Part shown: one piece after another, positions 44,363 to 53,395 of the stretch | Layout: each line of letters starts with the position of its first letter | Numbering within the stretch: position 1 is the first letter of the stretch | DNA from: Vreelandella halophila | GTDB taxonomy: Bacteria > Pseudomonadota > Gammaproteobacteria > Pseudomonadales > Oleiphilaceae | Direction of reading: 5' to 3' | Length of the DNA: 64,000 nucleotides | Assembly (NCBI RefSeq): GCF_019903425.1 | Contig: NZ_JACHUZ010000013.1 | Coordinates: 686,087 to 750,086 of the forward strand | Notes under the pieces: model-generated | Seen by the model: the letters and a program-made list of their open reading frames with translations, nothing else | Database searches by the model: none | What the model was told of the DNA's origin: nothing | Made by a program: the position numbers and the translations under genes

Positions 44363-45684
44363 TTGGTTGTATGAGCAGTAGGACCCGACAAATAGCGGAG
44401 CGTTTACTGGGTTTTTGGTGCCTGCTTTTAATGGCTGCTTCTGTGAGTGCCCAGGACATTGAAATGTACCCCGGCGAGGTCGACACGGTTAACGTTGGCA
44501 CCGTGGATCGGGTTGCAGTTGGTGATGAGGAGGTAGCGAAGGTCAGCGTCATGGACGATGGTAAGCTCCTGATCGTGGCAAACGCACCAGGGGAAACGGA
44601 TCTCGTTATCTGGCAGGAGGGCCAGCGCGAGTCGCGCTATGGGATAACCGTCACGACTGACAATGTAAGTCGGCGTCATCGAATGGTGCGTTCTGCTCTT
44701 TCTGAGTTTCCCGGTTTAACCACCCGCGAGGTTAATGGCCTGATCATCATCAGTGGTGAGTTGGATCCGGAGGATATGAAGCGCTACGAGACGCTGGTTG
44801 GCGAATTGACAGGCGTTGTTTCTCAAGTGAAACCGAAAGAAGTTCCCATGCGCGACATGATCAAGCTCAAGGCGCAGATTCTGGAAGTGGACCAGGATTA
44901 TCGGCGCAATCTTGGCGTCGACTGGGATGATACCTTGAATGGGCCCACGGTGGCTGCGGTCGGAACGGGGGTCTCCAATGATGAATTCCAGGTTTTACCT
45001 GAAGAAGGCAATGTCAATTTTGAGAATCTTTCGTCCAGCACTGCTCTGAGCGAACGTAGCTTTTATCCATTTGTTGGTATCGCCACCGGATTAACGTCCA
45101 GCATTAATCTGATGAAACACCAGGGGGCCGCGCGAACGCTTGCGGAGCCGGTATTGATAACGCGCAGTGGGGAAACGGCGGAATTCCTTTCTGGTGGGGA
45201 AATTCCCTTCGAAACCCAGGACGAGGTCGGCAACAGTATCGTTCAGTTTCGTGAGTTCGGGATCCAGCTTGAAATTGAGCCTCGCTCCGATGGTGACGGC
45301 AACATCCTGGCTATGATCGATGCTGAAGTGAGTAGCGCCGACTTCGCCACCGGCGTTGAGGGGGTGCCAGGGCTTGATACGCGGCGGGCGAACTCTGTTG
45401 TCAACGTCCAGAGTGGTGAAACCATCCTTATCTCGGGATTGGTGAGTACTGAGGATAATGTCAGTCATGAAGGGATCCCGTATCTCAGCGAGATTCCCTA
45501 TCTGGGCAGCCTTTTCAGTTTCACGGATCGCTCCGAGTCACGTAAGGAATTGATTATTCTTGTAACACCTGAAATCACCAACAGGGGTGAGGACGTCGGT
45601 GTCTGGAACCGTCTCAAGCCGCATATGAAGGAGCTTCAGGAAATCCAGAAGAACGACGATATCGACAATCATCTTCAGGATTGA
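44359..45684 (+). CDS. cpaC: Flp pilus outer-membrane secretin CpaC/RcpA
   Basis: A 441-residue secretin with a signal peptide ending SVSAQD. The N-terminal pilus-secretin domain includes VDRVAVGDEEVAKV, then a BON-like unit, and the secretin core runs from IKLKAQILEVDQDYRRNLGV (ends IKLKA and NLGV) to ETILISGLVS and KELIILVTPEI. It should form the outer-membrane ring. The start is GTG in a GTGA overlap with cpaB; ATG 44371 is an alternative. Confidence 0.92.
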   Translation: MIGCMSSRTRQIAERLLGFWCLLLMAASVSAQDIEMYPGEVDTVNVGTVDRVAVGDEEVAKVSVMDDGKLLIVANAPGETDLVIWQEGQRESRYGITVTTDNVSRRHRMVRSALSEFPGLTTREVNGLIIISGELDPEDMKRYETLVGELTGVVSQVKPKEVPMRDMIKLKAQILEVDQDYRRNLGVDWDDTLNGPTVAAVGTGVSNDEFQVLPEEGNVNFENLSSSTALSERSFYPFVGIATGLTSSINLMKHQGAARTLAEPVLITRSGETAEFLSGGEIPFETQDEVGNSIVQFREFGIQLEIEPRSDGDGNILAMIDAEVSSADFATGVEGVPGLDTRRANSVVNVQSGETILISGLVSTEDNVSHEGIPYLSEIPYLGSLFSFTDRSESRKELIILVTPEITNRGEDVGVWNRLKPHMKELQEIQKNDDIDNHLQD

Positions 45685-45737
45685 GGTTTTCCCTGACTTG
45701 AGTGCATGCAGGGAAATGGCAAAGGGATGGATGAATT

Positions 45738-47444
45738 ATGTTCGAAGTATCAGTTGCCACAAAAAAGGGAACGAAGGTAAGCAGCCTTATTTGTTCCGAT
45801 TCGGAGTGCTTTCTCGGAAAAGGGGATGAATGTCTTATCCCCCTTCATGGCTGGAAAGTCGCTAGGCGCCATATCCGGTTTTATAACGATTCGGACGGGG
45901 TCCACCTGGAATGGAACGGCCAGGGGGCGCCAGTAACCGTCAATGGGAAAAAAGTCGAGCAGTACGGCCCGTTAAACAGGGACGATAGAATTGAAATCCA
46001 TTCATACCGGATCACGATACAGTCCCACGGAAATCGCAAGGCGAGCAGTTCGGCGCCCGGACCGGATGCCGAAGGAGGTGCGGGAACCACATCGTCGACG
46101 CTGCCACAACAGGTGAATACCGAGAGCAAGCAGGTTGCGGAGTTGGCGCAACCTTCCGAACAGGACCAGGAACTCGGTCACCGTTGGCGTGAATACCTTC
46201 ACAGGCAGCTTATTGAGCAACTGGATCTCCGGCGTCTGAATACGCATGAGATGAATGACACCCAACTGCGCGACGTCAGCAGTGAGATCGTCACTGAGCT
46301 GGTTCAGGAACTTGAAGAGTTTCCCGCGGAACTGGATCGGGATGAACTCGCCCGCCAGGTGCTTGATGAAGCGGTGGGCCTCGGGCCGCTGGAGGGGCTT
46401 CTGGACGACAAGGAAGTAACCGAGGTTATGGTGAATTCCGCTGAGGAGATTTTCTACGAAAAAGCGGGCAGGCTTTATAAGTCGCCAATCACCTTTACAA
46501 ATGACCAGGCGGTTCACGCGGCGATTGAACGGATCGTGGCGCCGATTGGTCGCCGTATCGATGAAAGTTCGCCGATGGTGGACGCGAGGTTGAAGGACGG
46601 TTCTCGTGTGAATGCGGTGATACCGCCGCTGGCGCTCAAGGGACCCTGCATCACAATTCGTAAGTTCCCCGAAGAACGCCTTACGCCCCAGAACCTTATC
46701 GAGTTTGGCTCCATCAGCGCGCCTATGATGGAGTTCCTTCAGACTGCTGTTAATAACCGCTGTAACGTGATCATTTCCGGGGGTACGGGGTCGGGTAAGA
46801 CGACATTGCTGAACGTTCTTTCGGGCTTTATTCCGGATGATGAGCGCATCATTACGGTGGAGGATGCGGCCGAGTTGAAGCTGCACCAGCCGAACCTTAT
46901 CTCGCTCGAGGCGCGACCACCGAACCAGGAAGGCAAGGGCGCCATTGTCATCCGTGACCTGATTCGCAACTGCCTGCGCATGCGGCCGGACCGGATCGTC
47001 GTCGGCGAGTGTCGTGGCGGTGAGGCTTTGGACATGTTGCAGGCGATGAATACCGGTCACGATGGATCGCTTACCACTATTCACTCGAACTCGCCCCGGG
47101 ATTGTCTGTCACGGCTGGAAGTCATGGTGATGATGTCGGGCATGGACCTGCCGGTTCAGGCGATACGAGAACAAATTGCGTCGGCTACTGACATTATTAT
47201 TCAGCAAACCCGGTTTAGCTGTGGTACTCGAAAGGTGACAAGCATCACGGAGGTTTCGGGTGTTGAAGGTGGGCGCGTTCAGAGCGGCGAGTTGTTCCGG
47301 TTTGAACAGCAGGGGTATGACGAGAATGGAAAAGTTCAGGGCAAGCTGGTTTCCACCGGCCATATTCCTGAACTTTACGAAAACCTCCGGGACCGTGGCA
47401 TATCCGTTGATCTGAGCATGTTCACAGCTGGTGAGGCTGTCTAA
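45738..47444 (+). CDS. tadA: FHA domain-CpaF/TadA fusion ATPase
   Basis: A 568-residue secretion ATPase. Residues 1-100 form an FHA domain ([21 protein letters not shown] then VTVNGKK, given by their main parts), followed by an acidic linker to residue 140 and a full CpaF ATPase. Walker A is [12 protein letters not shown] near residue 347, then [16 protein letters not shown] and the His box [13 protein letters not shown]. Ordinary TadA lacks the FHA part. It powers pilus assembly; the FHA domain suggests control by Thr phosphorylation or a localising role. Confidence 0.92.
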   Translation: MFEVSVATKKGTKVSSLICSDSECFLGKGDECLIPLHGWKVARRHIRFYNDSDGVHLEWNGQGAPVTVNGKKVEQYGPLNRDDRIEIHSYRITIQSHGNRKASSSAPGPDAEGGAGTTSSTLPQQVNTESKQVAELAQPSEQDQELGHRWREYLHRQLIEQLDLRRLNTHEMNDTQLRDVSSEIVTELVQELEEFPAELDRDELARQVLDEAVGLGPLEGLLDDKEVTEVMVNSAEEIFYEKAGRLYKSPITFTNDQAVHAAIERIVAPIGRRIDESSPMVDARLKDGSRVNAVIPPLALKGPCITIRKFPEERLTPQNLIEFGSISAPMMEFLQTAVNNRCNVIISGGTGSGKTTLLNVLSGFIPDDERIITVEDAAELKLHQPNLISLEARPPNQEGKGAIVIRDLIRNCLRMRPDRIVVGECRGGEALDMLQAMNTGHDGSLTTIHSNSPRDCLSRLEVMVMMSGMDLPVQAIREQIASATDIIIQQTRFSCGTRKVTSITEVSGVEGGRVQSGELFRFEQQGYDENGKVQGKLVSTGHIPELYENLRDRGISVDLSMFTAGEAV

Positions 47445-47445
47445 C

Positions 47446-48291
47446 GTGATTTATCTCATCATCCTCCTTTTCGGGATCACTGTTGCAAGCCTGATGGCGG
47501 TCGGCGCTCGTATCCTGACGTCGGCTGCTGCGCGATACAGGGAGACCTTCAAGACCCAGGCCCGGGTCAATCTGACTGAACTATACGTATTCATCGAGCC
47601 CGAAAAGGTCTTCGTTCTCAATGTTGCTGCCTTGATACTTGCGGCCCTCATTGCGCTCCTGCTTTCGGGCAGCTTTATCGTGGCGGGCATGGTTGGCGTG
47701 GCGCTCGGTTTTACGCCCCCGTTTATTTTTCGGTATCTCCGGAATAAGCGAATCGACAAGATCATGGAGCAGCTTCCGGACAGTCTTGTGAGCCTATCGG
47801 CCTCGCTCAAGGCGGGTTCCAGCCTGGTTCAGGCCCTGGAGGTAACCGTTAAGGAGGAGGCTCCGCCTATTTCGCAGGAGCTGAACCTTCTGCTCAAGGA
47901 AATCCGTGTGGGCGTTGGGTTCGCCGAAGCCATGGACAACATGGGCAAACGGGTGAACACCCAGGATATGGATCTGGTGATCGCGGGCATGAAGATTTCC
48001 CGGGAGGTCGGGGGCAATCTGGCGGAAGTACTGGATCGACTGGCGAGCACTGTACGCCGCAAGCGTGAAATGGAAGGAAAGATCGATGCCCTGACGTCTC
48101 AGGGCAAGATGCAAGGCGTTGTTATGACGGCGCTCCCTTTTCTGCTTGCGGCAGCATTGTGGCATATCGAGGGCGAGCACATGCATCGATTGTTCACGGA
48201 ACCCATGGGCTGGGGTGCACTCGCCGTAATTATTGTACTGGTCAGCATTGGTTTCTTTTTTATCCGGAAGATTGTGAATATCGATGTCTAA
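47446..48291 (+). CDS. tadB: Tad inner-membrane platform protein TadB
   Basis: A protein of about 281 residues of the T2SF (GspF) type. It has membrane segments near the N-terminus and C-terminus, and the T2SF domain with QLPDSLVSLSASLKAGSSLVQAL (ends QLPDSL and VQAL) and REVGGNLAEVLDRLA. The GTG at 47446 directly follows the tadA stop; a GTG at 47431 overlapping tadA is the alternative. It forms the platform with TadC and overlaps it by eight bases. Confidence 0.88.
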   Translation: MIYLIILLFGITVASLMAVGARILTSAAARYRETFKTQARVNLTELYVFIEPEKVFVLNVAALILAALIALLLSGSFIVAGMVGVALGFTPPFIFRYLRNKRIDKIMEQLPDSLVSLSASLKAGSSLVQALEVTVKEEAPPISQELNLLLKEIRVGVGFAEAMDNMGKRVNTQDMDLVIAGMKISREVGGNLAEVLDRLASTVRRKREMEGKIDALTSQGKMQGVVMTALPFLLAAALWHIEGEHMHRLFTEPMGWGALAVIIVLVSIGFFFIRKIVNIDV

Positions 48292-49162
48292 CGAACTGCT
48301 TTTTTATTCAGTGTTGGGGGCGTTTGCGGTATTCGCGATGCTTGTTGCATCCGGTGTCGAGATGGCTCGTCAATCGGTTCCGATCGACAACCGCAAGTAT
48401 ATGGACCCCTTGCCGAAGTTCCTTCGGCTGATATGGCCATTAATCGTATTTTTCTCGCACTACGTGGGCGAGCGGGCAGGCATTGAATATCTGGAATGGC
48501 TCCGTACCCACCTGAGACGTTCCGGTCTGAACTACATGATGACACCGGAACAGTTTGTCGGGTTGCAGTGCGTAGCCTCAGCGTTCGGTGGCCTGGTCGC
48601 GGTGGTGATTTACAACGGCACTTTGTTGAGCACGCTGATTTTCACACTCCTGGGTGTGTCCGTCGGGGCGGTGCTGCCGTTCCTGAAGATAAAGGATCGT
48701 CGTCAGAAGCGGGAGAAGGAAATTATTCGAGCGCTTCCGGTGTATCTGGACTTTATTACCATGGCGGTGGAAGCGGGTATGAACATTAATGGCGCCTTTA
48801 TGCAGGCTGTGGAAAAGGGGCCCGACGGCCCGCTGAAGGTGGAACTCCAGAGCGTTTTGCGTGACATAAACGCGGGCATGGCCAGAATCGATGCTTTGCG
48901 CGCCATGGCGGATCGTCTGGATATTCGTGAAATAACAACGCTTGTCTCTGCCTTGGTCCAGGCTGAGCATACCGGTGGCAGCGTTTCCAATGCCCTGCGA
49001 ATTCAGGGCGAACAGCGCCGTGTCGAACGTTTCCAGCGTGCGGAAAAGCAGGCACTTGAAGCGCCGGTCAAGCTGGTTTTCCCATTGGTTGCCTTTATTT
49101 TCCCAACCACGTTCGTGATCCTCTTTTTCCCGATCCTGATGAGGTTTATGTATGACATGTAA
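48284..49162 (+). CDS. tadC: Tad inner-membrane platform protein TadC
   Basis: A 292-residue T2SF protein: RALPVYLDFITMAVEAGMNI and later HTGGSVSNALRIQGEQRRVERFQRAEKQA (ends HTGGS and EKQA), then two C-terminal membrane segments ending in FFPILMRFMYDM. Together with TadB it gives the cytoplasmic platform on which TadA acts. It overlaps tadB by eight bases and the next gene by 11. Confidence 0.9.
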   Translation: MSNELLFYSVLGAFAVFAMLVASGVEMARQSVPIDNRKYMDPLPKFLRLIWPLIVFFSHYVGERAGIEYLEWLRTHLRRSGLNYMMTPEQFVGLQCVASAFGGLVAVVIYNGTLLSTLIFTLLGVSVGAVLPFLKIKDRRQKREKEIIRALPVYLDFITMAVEAGMNINGAFMQAVEKGPDGPLKVELQSVLRDINAGMARIDALRAMADRLDIREITTLVSALVQAEHTGGSVSNALRIQGEQRRVERFQRAEKQALEAPVKLVFPLVAFIFPTTFVILFFPILMRFMYDM

Positions 49163-49511
49163 GGCTCGTGTCGCATTGCTGGATGATCAGGGTGTGGTCC
49201 TGGTAAACGACCTGGGGATGGCTAGGAGTTTTCGAGAGCGTGCGATCGGTTTGCTGGGATGCCGGCGTCTTTCACCGCAACAGGGCTTGTATTTCGAACG
49301 CTGCCGTTCCGTTCATATGTTCGGTATGCGTTTTCCTGTCGACGTTCTTTTCCTTGATGAGGATGGCGTGGTTGTACGGACAGTGCCGGCACTTCGCCCA
49401 TGGCGAATCACCGGGTGCCGGAGAGCGGAACACACAGTGGAACTTGCGGCCGGTATGATTGATGGGTTGCGGTTACAGACGGGGCAATGTCTTTCGTTGA
49501 GGAGGAAATGA
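49152..49511 (+). CDS. DUF192 protein inside the Tad locus
   Basis: A 119-residue DUF192 protein: RERAIGLLGCRRL, GLYFERCRSVHMFGMRFPVDVLFLD (by ends GLYFE and VLFLD) and RAEHTVELAAG are its family signature. Unlike most DUF192 proteins it has no signal peptide. Function is not established. It overlaps tadC by 11 bases and tadD by four, so it is part of the operon; its role in the pilus is not known. Confidence 0.85.
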   Translation: MTCKARVALLDDQGVVLVNDLGMARSFRERAIGLLGCRRLSPQQGLYFERCRSVHMFGMRFPVDVLFLDEDGVVVRTVPALRPWRITGCRRAEHTVELAAGMIDGLRLQTGQCLSLRRK

Positions 49512-49939
49512 TGTACAGCAGAACAGTTGCGTTCTTGGTAGGGATGATACTTGTTCTGTCCGGTTGTGCAGTCACCCCGGAGATCGATCATCTTCTGAAA
49601 AAGGGCAATACGGCCTATGAGGAAGGCCGACTGGGTGAAGCGGAGCAGTACCTGAATCGGGCGGTGGAAAAGGATCAGACCATCAAGGGGGCCTGGTTCC
49701 TGCTGGGCAACATTCATTACCGCCATGGTCGTTATCCAGCGGCGGTGACCGCCTATGAGAAGACCCTGCAGTACGATTCGGACCACGCCGACGCCTGGCA
49801 TAATCTGGCGTTGACGCGGATGCGCCAGGCCGGGGATATAGCGGAATCCGGCATCAAGGCCCTGCCTGCGGAAAAAAACGGGGTTAAAAAGCTGCTCAAA
49901 CTCCGGCGGGAACTCATGCTCAATGACGTCCGGGAGTGA
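49508..49939 (+). CDS. tadD: TadD-like TPR lipoprotein
   Basis: A 143-residue lipoprotein (lipobox LVLSGCAVT) with two to three tetratricopeptide repeats: GNTAYEEGRLGEAEQYLNRAVE, by ends GNTAY and RAVE, then GNIHYRHGRYPAAVTAYEKTL and HADAWHNLALT. TadD-type pilotins help assemble the secretin in the outer membrane. GAGGAGGAA precedes the ATG at 49508, which overlaps the DUF192 stop (ATGA). Its own stop overlaps the next gene's GTG. Confidence 0.82.
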   Translation: MMYSRTVAFLVGMILVLSGCAVTPEIDHLLKKGNTAYEEGRLGEAEQYLNRAVEKDQTIKGAWFLLGNIHYRHGRYPAAVTAYEKTLQYDSDHADAWHNLALTRMRQAGDIAESGIKALPAEKNGVKKLLKLRRELMLNDVRE

Positions 49940-50715
49940 ATGCATTGCTGAGCGACTTGGCACAATGGGTGCCCGGCTATAAAGGGGGGCGTTTAAGGTC
50001 AGGGGTTTCCGGGGCTACAACCACGGAGTTTGTGATCATCATGCCCATCTTTTTCGTCATTCTGTTTGGAATCATTGAGACTGCGTTTATCTTCAGGACC
50101 CGTTCAACCCTCAACACTGCCACCTTTGATGCGGCGCGCCATGGAGCGATGAATCATGCTCTCGTCGAGCCCATGAATGAACGGCTGGTGCGGGGAATGA
50201 TGCCGTTGTATATGGATGCTGATAAAGACGTTGGTCAGTACACGCAAGCCTATTCGAAGTCTCAGGCAAGAATGACTGCCGCGAACAGTTTTGGTTTGAA
50301 TCCCGTAAAGGTTGTGAGTCCAACACAATCCATGCTGGATGAACTGGGTGTGGAGAGGTCCCTGAGGTTGCCAGGCCATCCTTATGAGCAAGAGTTCCAG
50401 GTTATCCCCAATGACAATCTCAGTTACCGACCCAGTAGTGAGGTCAGCGTCCGAATTGATGGTGAGAGTAGAAAAGTGAATGTTCAGGATGCGAACATTT
50501 TAAAAATTCAGACCTACTGGTGTCATCCGTTGATTGTGCCGGTAGTAGGACCACTTATTGAGGAGGCCGCAACCAACCTTCTGAATGCGACTGCTGAAAC
50601 GGCGGCTTGCGCGGCACTGAGTCAGTCGGTAGGAGGGCACCATATCCCGATCACTTCACAAGCAACGGTGCGAATGCAAAGTGATGTGGTTGGACATGAT
50701 CTTCCTGCGAACTAG
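49936..50715 (+). CDS. tadE: TadE-like minor pilin/pseudopilin
   Basis: A 259-residue protein starting at GTG 49936. GVSG is followed by ATTTEFVIIMPIFFVILFG, a TadE-type helix with Glu at +5, and then ETAFIFRTRSTLNTATFDAAR, the typical TadE continuation. The C-terminal region is long, with two cysteines (YWCHP and AACAAL). It is the best TadE match in the locus. The IS5-family element begins 34 bases after its stop. Confidence 0.85.
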   Translation: MNALLSDLAQWVPGYKGGRLRSGVSGATTTEFVIIMPIFFVILFGIIETAFIFRTRSTLNTATFDAARHGAMNHALVEPMNERLVRGMMPLYMDADKDVGQYTQAYSKSQARMTAANSFGLNPVKVVSPTQSMLDELGVERSLRLPGHPYEQEFQVIPNDNLSYRPSSEVSVRIDGESRKVNVQDANILKIQTYWCHPLIVPVVGPLIEEAATNLLNATAETAACAALSQSVGGHHIPITSQATVRMQSDVVGHDLPAN

Positions 50716-50749
50716 TAGGCAGTGGCAGTCTTTATGAGTTTTTCGCTAA

Positions 50750-51912
50750 GGAACCTCTGAAAAAGCCCCCGGATTTGCGACAATAGCGCCAGAGCCACCA
50801 ATCGGGAAGGTCTTCACGCCATGAGCCAGATCAGCTTTGCCGAAGCCGAATACCAGAACAAAAAGCGCAAGACCCGCCGCGAGAAGTTCCTGGAGCGCAT
50901 GGATCAGCTGATCCCCTGGAAGAAGCTGGAGAACAAGGTTGCCCGCTACTATCCCAAGGGCGAGAACGGCCGCCGGCCGTATCCATTGCAGGTGATGCTT
51001 CGCATCCACTGCATGCAGCTGTTCTACAACCTTTCCGATCCAGCGATGGAAGACGAACTCTACGAGATCGAGTCCATGCGCCGCTTTGCCGGCCTGACCC
51101 TGGCCGATTCGATTCCGGACGAAACCACCATTCTCAACTTCCGCCATTTTCTGGAGCAGCACAACCTGGGCAAGGCGATGTTCAAGGAAGTGAACAAGCA
51201 CCTGGAGCGCCAGGGCCTGATGCTGCGCGAAGGCAGCATCGTGGATGCCAGCATCATCTCCGCGCCCAGCTCGACCAAGAACAAAAGCGGCGAGAGGGAT
51301 CCGGAAATGCACCAGACCCGCAAGGGCAACCAGTGGTATTTCGGAATGAAGATGCACACTGGTGTGGATGACGGTTTTGGGATGATCCATTCGCTGGAAG
51401 TGACTGCTGCCAATGAGCACGATCTCAATGCGGCTGGCGCGTTGCTCCACGGCGATGAAACACGGGTTTTTGGCGATTCCGGTTACCGGGGCATTGAGAA
51501 GCGCAAAGAGCACCGGCACCGGAACGTCGACTGGTTCATCGCCCGGCGCCCTGGTGTTACCCGACAGCTGGCGGAAGGCAGCAACCTTGCCAGGGCGGAA
51601 AAGATCAAGGCCAGTGTTCGGGCGAAGGTCGAGCATCCGTTTCGTACCATCAAGCGTCAGTTTGGTTACGCTAAGGTCCGCTACCGCGGCCTGGCGAAGA
51701 ACGCCAATCGGCTTTACCTGTTGGCAGCGTTCAGCAACATGCTTGTCGGTGAACGATACCTCCCCGCGTAGGGGAAGTGTGTCCGGTGGCCGCCAAAAAG
51801 GCGTTAACCGGACAAAAGATGAACAAATAGACCGGGCATTTATCGCCGAAATCGGTTCATCTCCGGATCGAAATCGGGAATTGGCGTTCAAAACTGGTTA
51901 TTCAGAGGTTCC
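50750..51912 (+). mobile_element. IS5-family insertion sequence, 1163 bp, apparently complete
   Basis: Both ends carry GGAACCTCTGAA as inverted repeats (12 exact bases, 14 of the first 15), at 50750 and reading inward from 51912. A single transposase gene fills the element. Intact ends, target duplication and full-length transposase indicate a recent insertion. It sits between tadE and the OmpA-like gene, where it could separate their transcription. Confidence 0.92.
50821..51771 (+). CDS. IS5-family transposase
   Basis: A 316-residue DDE transposase: N-terminal DUF772-like part with RRPYPLQVMLRIHCMQLFYNLSDPAMEDELYEI (by ends RRPYP and LYEI) and PDETTILNFRH; the catalytic Asp in IVDASIISAPSSTKN, a second in FGDSGYRG and Glu in KVEHPFRTIKRQFG. 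No frameshift is needed for expression. It appears intact. Confidence 0.93.
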   Translation: MSQISFAEAEYQNKKRKTRREKFLERMDQLIPWKKLENKVARYYPKGENGRRPYPLQVMLRIHCMQLFYNLSDPAMEDELYEIESMRRFAGLTLADSIPDETTILNFRHFLEQHNLGKAMFKEVNKHLERQGLMLREGSIVDASIISAPSSTKNKSGERDPEMHQTRKGNQWYFGMKMHTGVDDGFGMIHSLEVTAANEHDLNAAGALLHGDETRVFGDSGYRGIEKRKEHRHRNVDWFIARRPGVTRQLAEGSNLARAEKIKASVRAKVEHPFRTIKRQFGYAKVRYRGLAKNANRLYLLAAFSNMLVGERYLPA

Positions 51913-51943
51913 CTAATGAATATCCGATGAAATGGAGGATGCA

Positions 51944-52864
51944 ATGGACTTTGCCAATGGATGGTCGATCGTTCGTAAAGCTTTGATTACTTACTGGCTT
52001 TTTTTGGTGGCCGCGCCCGGCGCATTGGCCACGAATGAACTGAACTGGGAAACCTTCAACAACAGCATCTTTGACCGCAGCCGTGTGGTTGGTACGGATG
52101 TAGAATTGGTGACCGGTCCGATGGTTTACCAGGAAGAAGAGGACGAGCATTTCACGGAAGGCTATCGACCGGAGTCTTCCCGGGAACTGGCCGGCGCTCG
52201 TAAACGGCGTGAGGTTTATGATTTGCCACGAGTCTGGGGCGCAGCCGGTGTATTTTCCTGGACGCTGGCACGTCTGAAAGATGCGGGGTTTGAGCCTGTT
52301 TTTCAGTGCGAGGAGAGTGCCTGTGGGGATGTTGCGGCCTGGAGGCTCTACCTCAGCGATCTGGTGGCTGGCCCGCAAAAGGGGCAGCATTACGTCCTGG
52401 CACGAACAAGTAACGAGTCTGGCTGGAGTGTCTGGGTAGCTGCTTACGTTAACGAGTTTGATGGGCAGACACGGCTGATTCTGGATCATGTGGTGCCATC
52501 TCAGACCACCTGGTCTGATAAGCACTTTTTATCCAGGGGTACGATCCGCTTCTCACCGGGTGTGGCCGAAGCGGATGAGTCGGCTTTGGCCAATCTTGGC
52601 CGTGCCGTCGAGCAGGTTGGTTCTCTGGAGGATGGCAAGCTGGTGATTCTGGGGAATACTGATGCTGAAGGGTCACTATTCATGAACATCTGGCTTTCTG
52701 GCCTTCGTGCCCGGAATGTTCGCGATTATCTGGCAACAAGGGATGGCCTTTCCGCTGACAATCTCATCGTTAAACCGTTCAGCTCACTTCTGCCGAGGGA
52801 GAATAATGGCTCCCCGAACGGCAGACGGGAAAACCGAAGGGTTGATGTGTTGATGGCGAATTAA
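51944..52864 (+). CDS. OmpA family protein with DUF4892-like N-terminal part
   Basis: A 306-residue exported protein from ATG 51944, with GGAGG upstream and a signal peptide ending GALAT. The N-terminal 180 residues resemble DUF4892. The C-terminal 110 residues are an OmpA-like peptidoglycan-binding domain: IRFSPGVAEADESALANL, ILGNTDAEGSLFMNIWLSGLRARNV (by ends) and NRRVDVLMAN. It may tie the pilus machine to the cell wall, as OmpA-like proteins do in some Tad loci. Confidence 0.75.
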   Translation: MDFANGWSIVRKALITYWLFLVAAPGALATNELNWETFNNSIFDRSRVVGTDVELVTGPMVYQEEEDEHFTEGYRPESSRELAGARKRREVYDLPRVWGAAGVFSWTLARLKDAGFEPVFQCEESACGDVAAWRLYLSDLVAGPQKGQHYVLARTSNESGWSVWVAAYVNEFDGQTRLILDHVVPSQTTWSDKHFLSRGTIRFSPGVAEADESALANLGRAVEQVGSLEDGKLVILGNTDAEGSLFMNIWLSGLRARNVRDYLATRDGLSADNLIVKPFSSLLPRENNGSPNGRRENRRVDVLMAN

Positions 52865-52981
52865 ACACTAGGCTTTGTTGAGGTTGAAACAGGCCTGAGT
52901 TCTGTGTATTGAGTCTACTGGCGTAGCGGCGAGTATACCCAGGATATATACAATTAGAGTTATCCACAGGGAGGAAGAGCA

Positions 52982-53395
52982 ATGCTGAATGGTTATCTTC
53001 AAACTCAAAGAGTCGGCAAGAGCTCGATGATGGCGCTGGTTCTGACTGCCGGCTTGAGTGTTGGAGGGCCCGCCATAAGTGCGGAGCGGGAACTCCACAC
53101 CGGTTTCGGTAAAACCATTTATCACGATGGATGTGGCGAGGCTTTACGCTTAGCAGAAGTATTGCGGAAAACTGCACGGGGTATGGAAGAGATGCAGAAG
53201 AACCAGGGGTTACGTGTCGATCATGAACCTATACGCGATTATCTTCGTGATAATCTGGAGTTGGATAGCACTCCTGAAGGTAGTGCGGAACACACACTGT
53301 TTAGCGGTATCATCAAGTTAATTCTGGAGGGGGAGGGCCGCGAAACGGTCAATGACAAAACCATGGAACTTTGCAAGCGGGAATTCGGATCCTAG
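52982..53395 (+). CDS. Exported protein of unknown function
   Basis: A 137-residue protein with a signal peptide (ALVLTAGLSVGGPAISAE). GGGAGGAAG precedes the ATG. The mature part is helical with two cysteines (DGCGEAL and ELCKREF) far apart. No family recognised. It is the last gene on the plus strand in the Tad region and may belong to it. Confidence 0.6.
   Translation: MLNGYLQTQRVGKSSMMALVLTAGLSVGGPAISAERELHTGFGKTIYHDGCGEALRLAEVLRKTARGMEEMQKNQGLRVDHEPIRDYLRDNLELDSTPEGSAEHTLFSGIIKLILEGEGRETVNDKTMELCKREFGS

Larger units (their letters stand above)
50746..51916. repeat. CTAA target-site duplication around the IS element
   Basis: CTAA occurs at 50746-50749 and 51913-51916, exactly flanking the inverted repeats. 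A 4-bp YTAR-type target is usual for IS5-family elements. Confidence 0.85.

Noticed and set aside
50746-51891. A 381-codon frame opposite the IS transposase
   Set aside because: Antisense of the transposase, starting within the inverted repeat; IS5-family elements of this size carry only the transposase.
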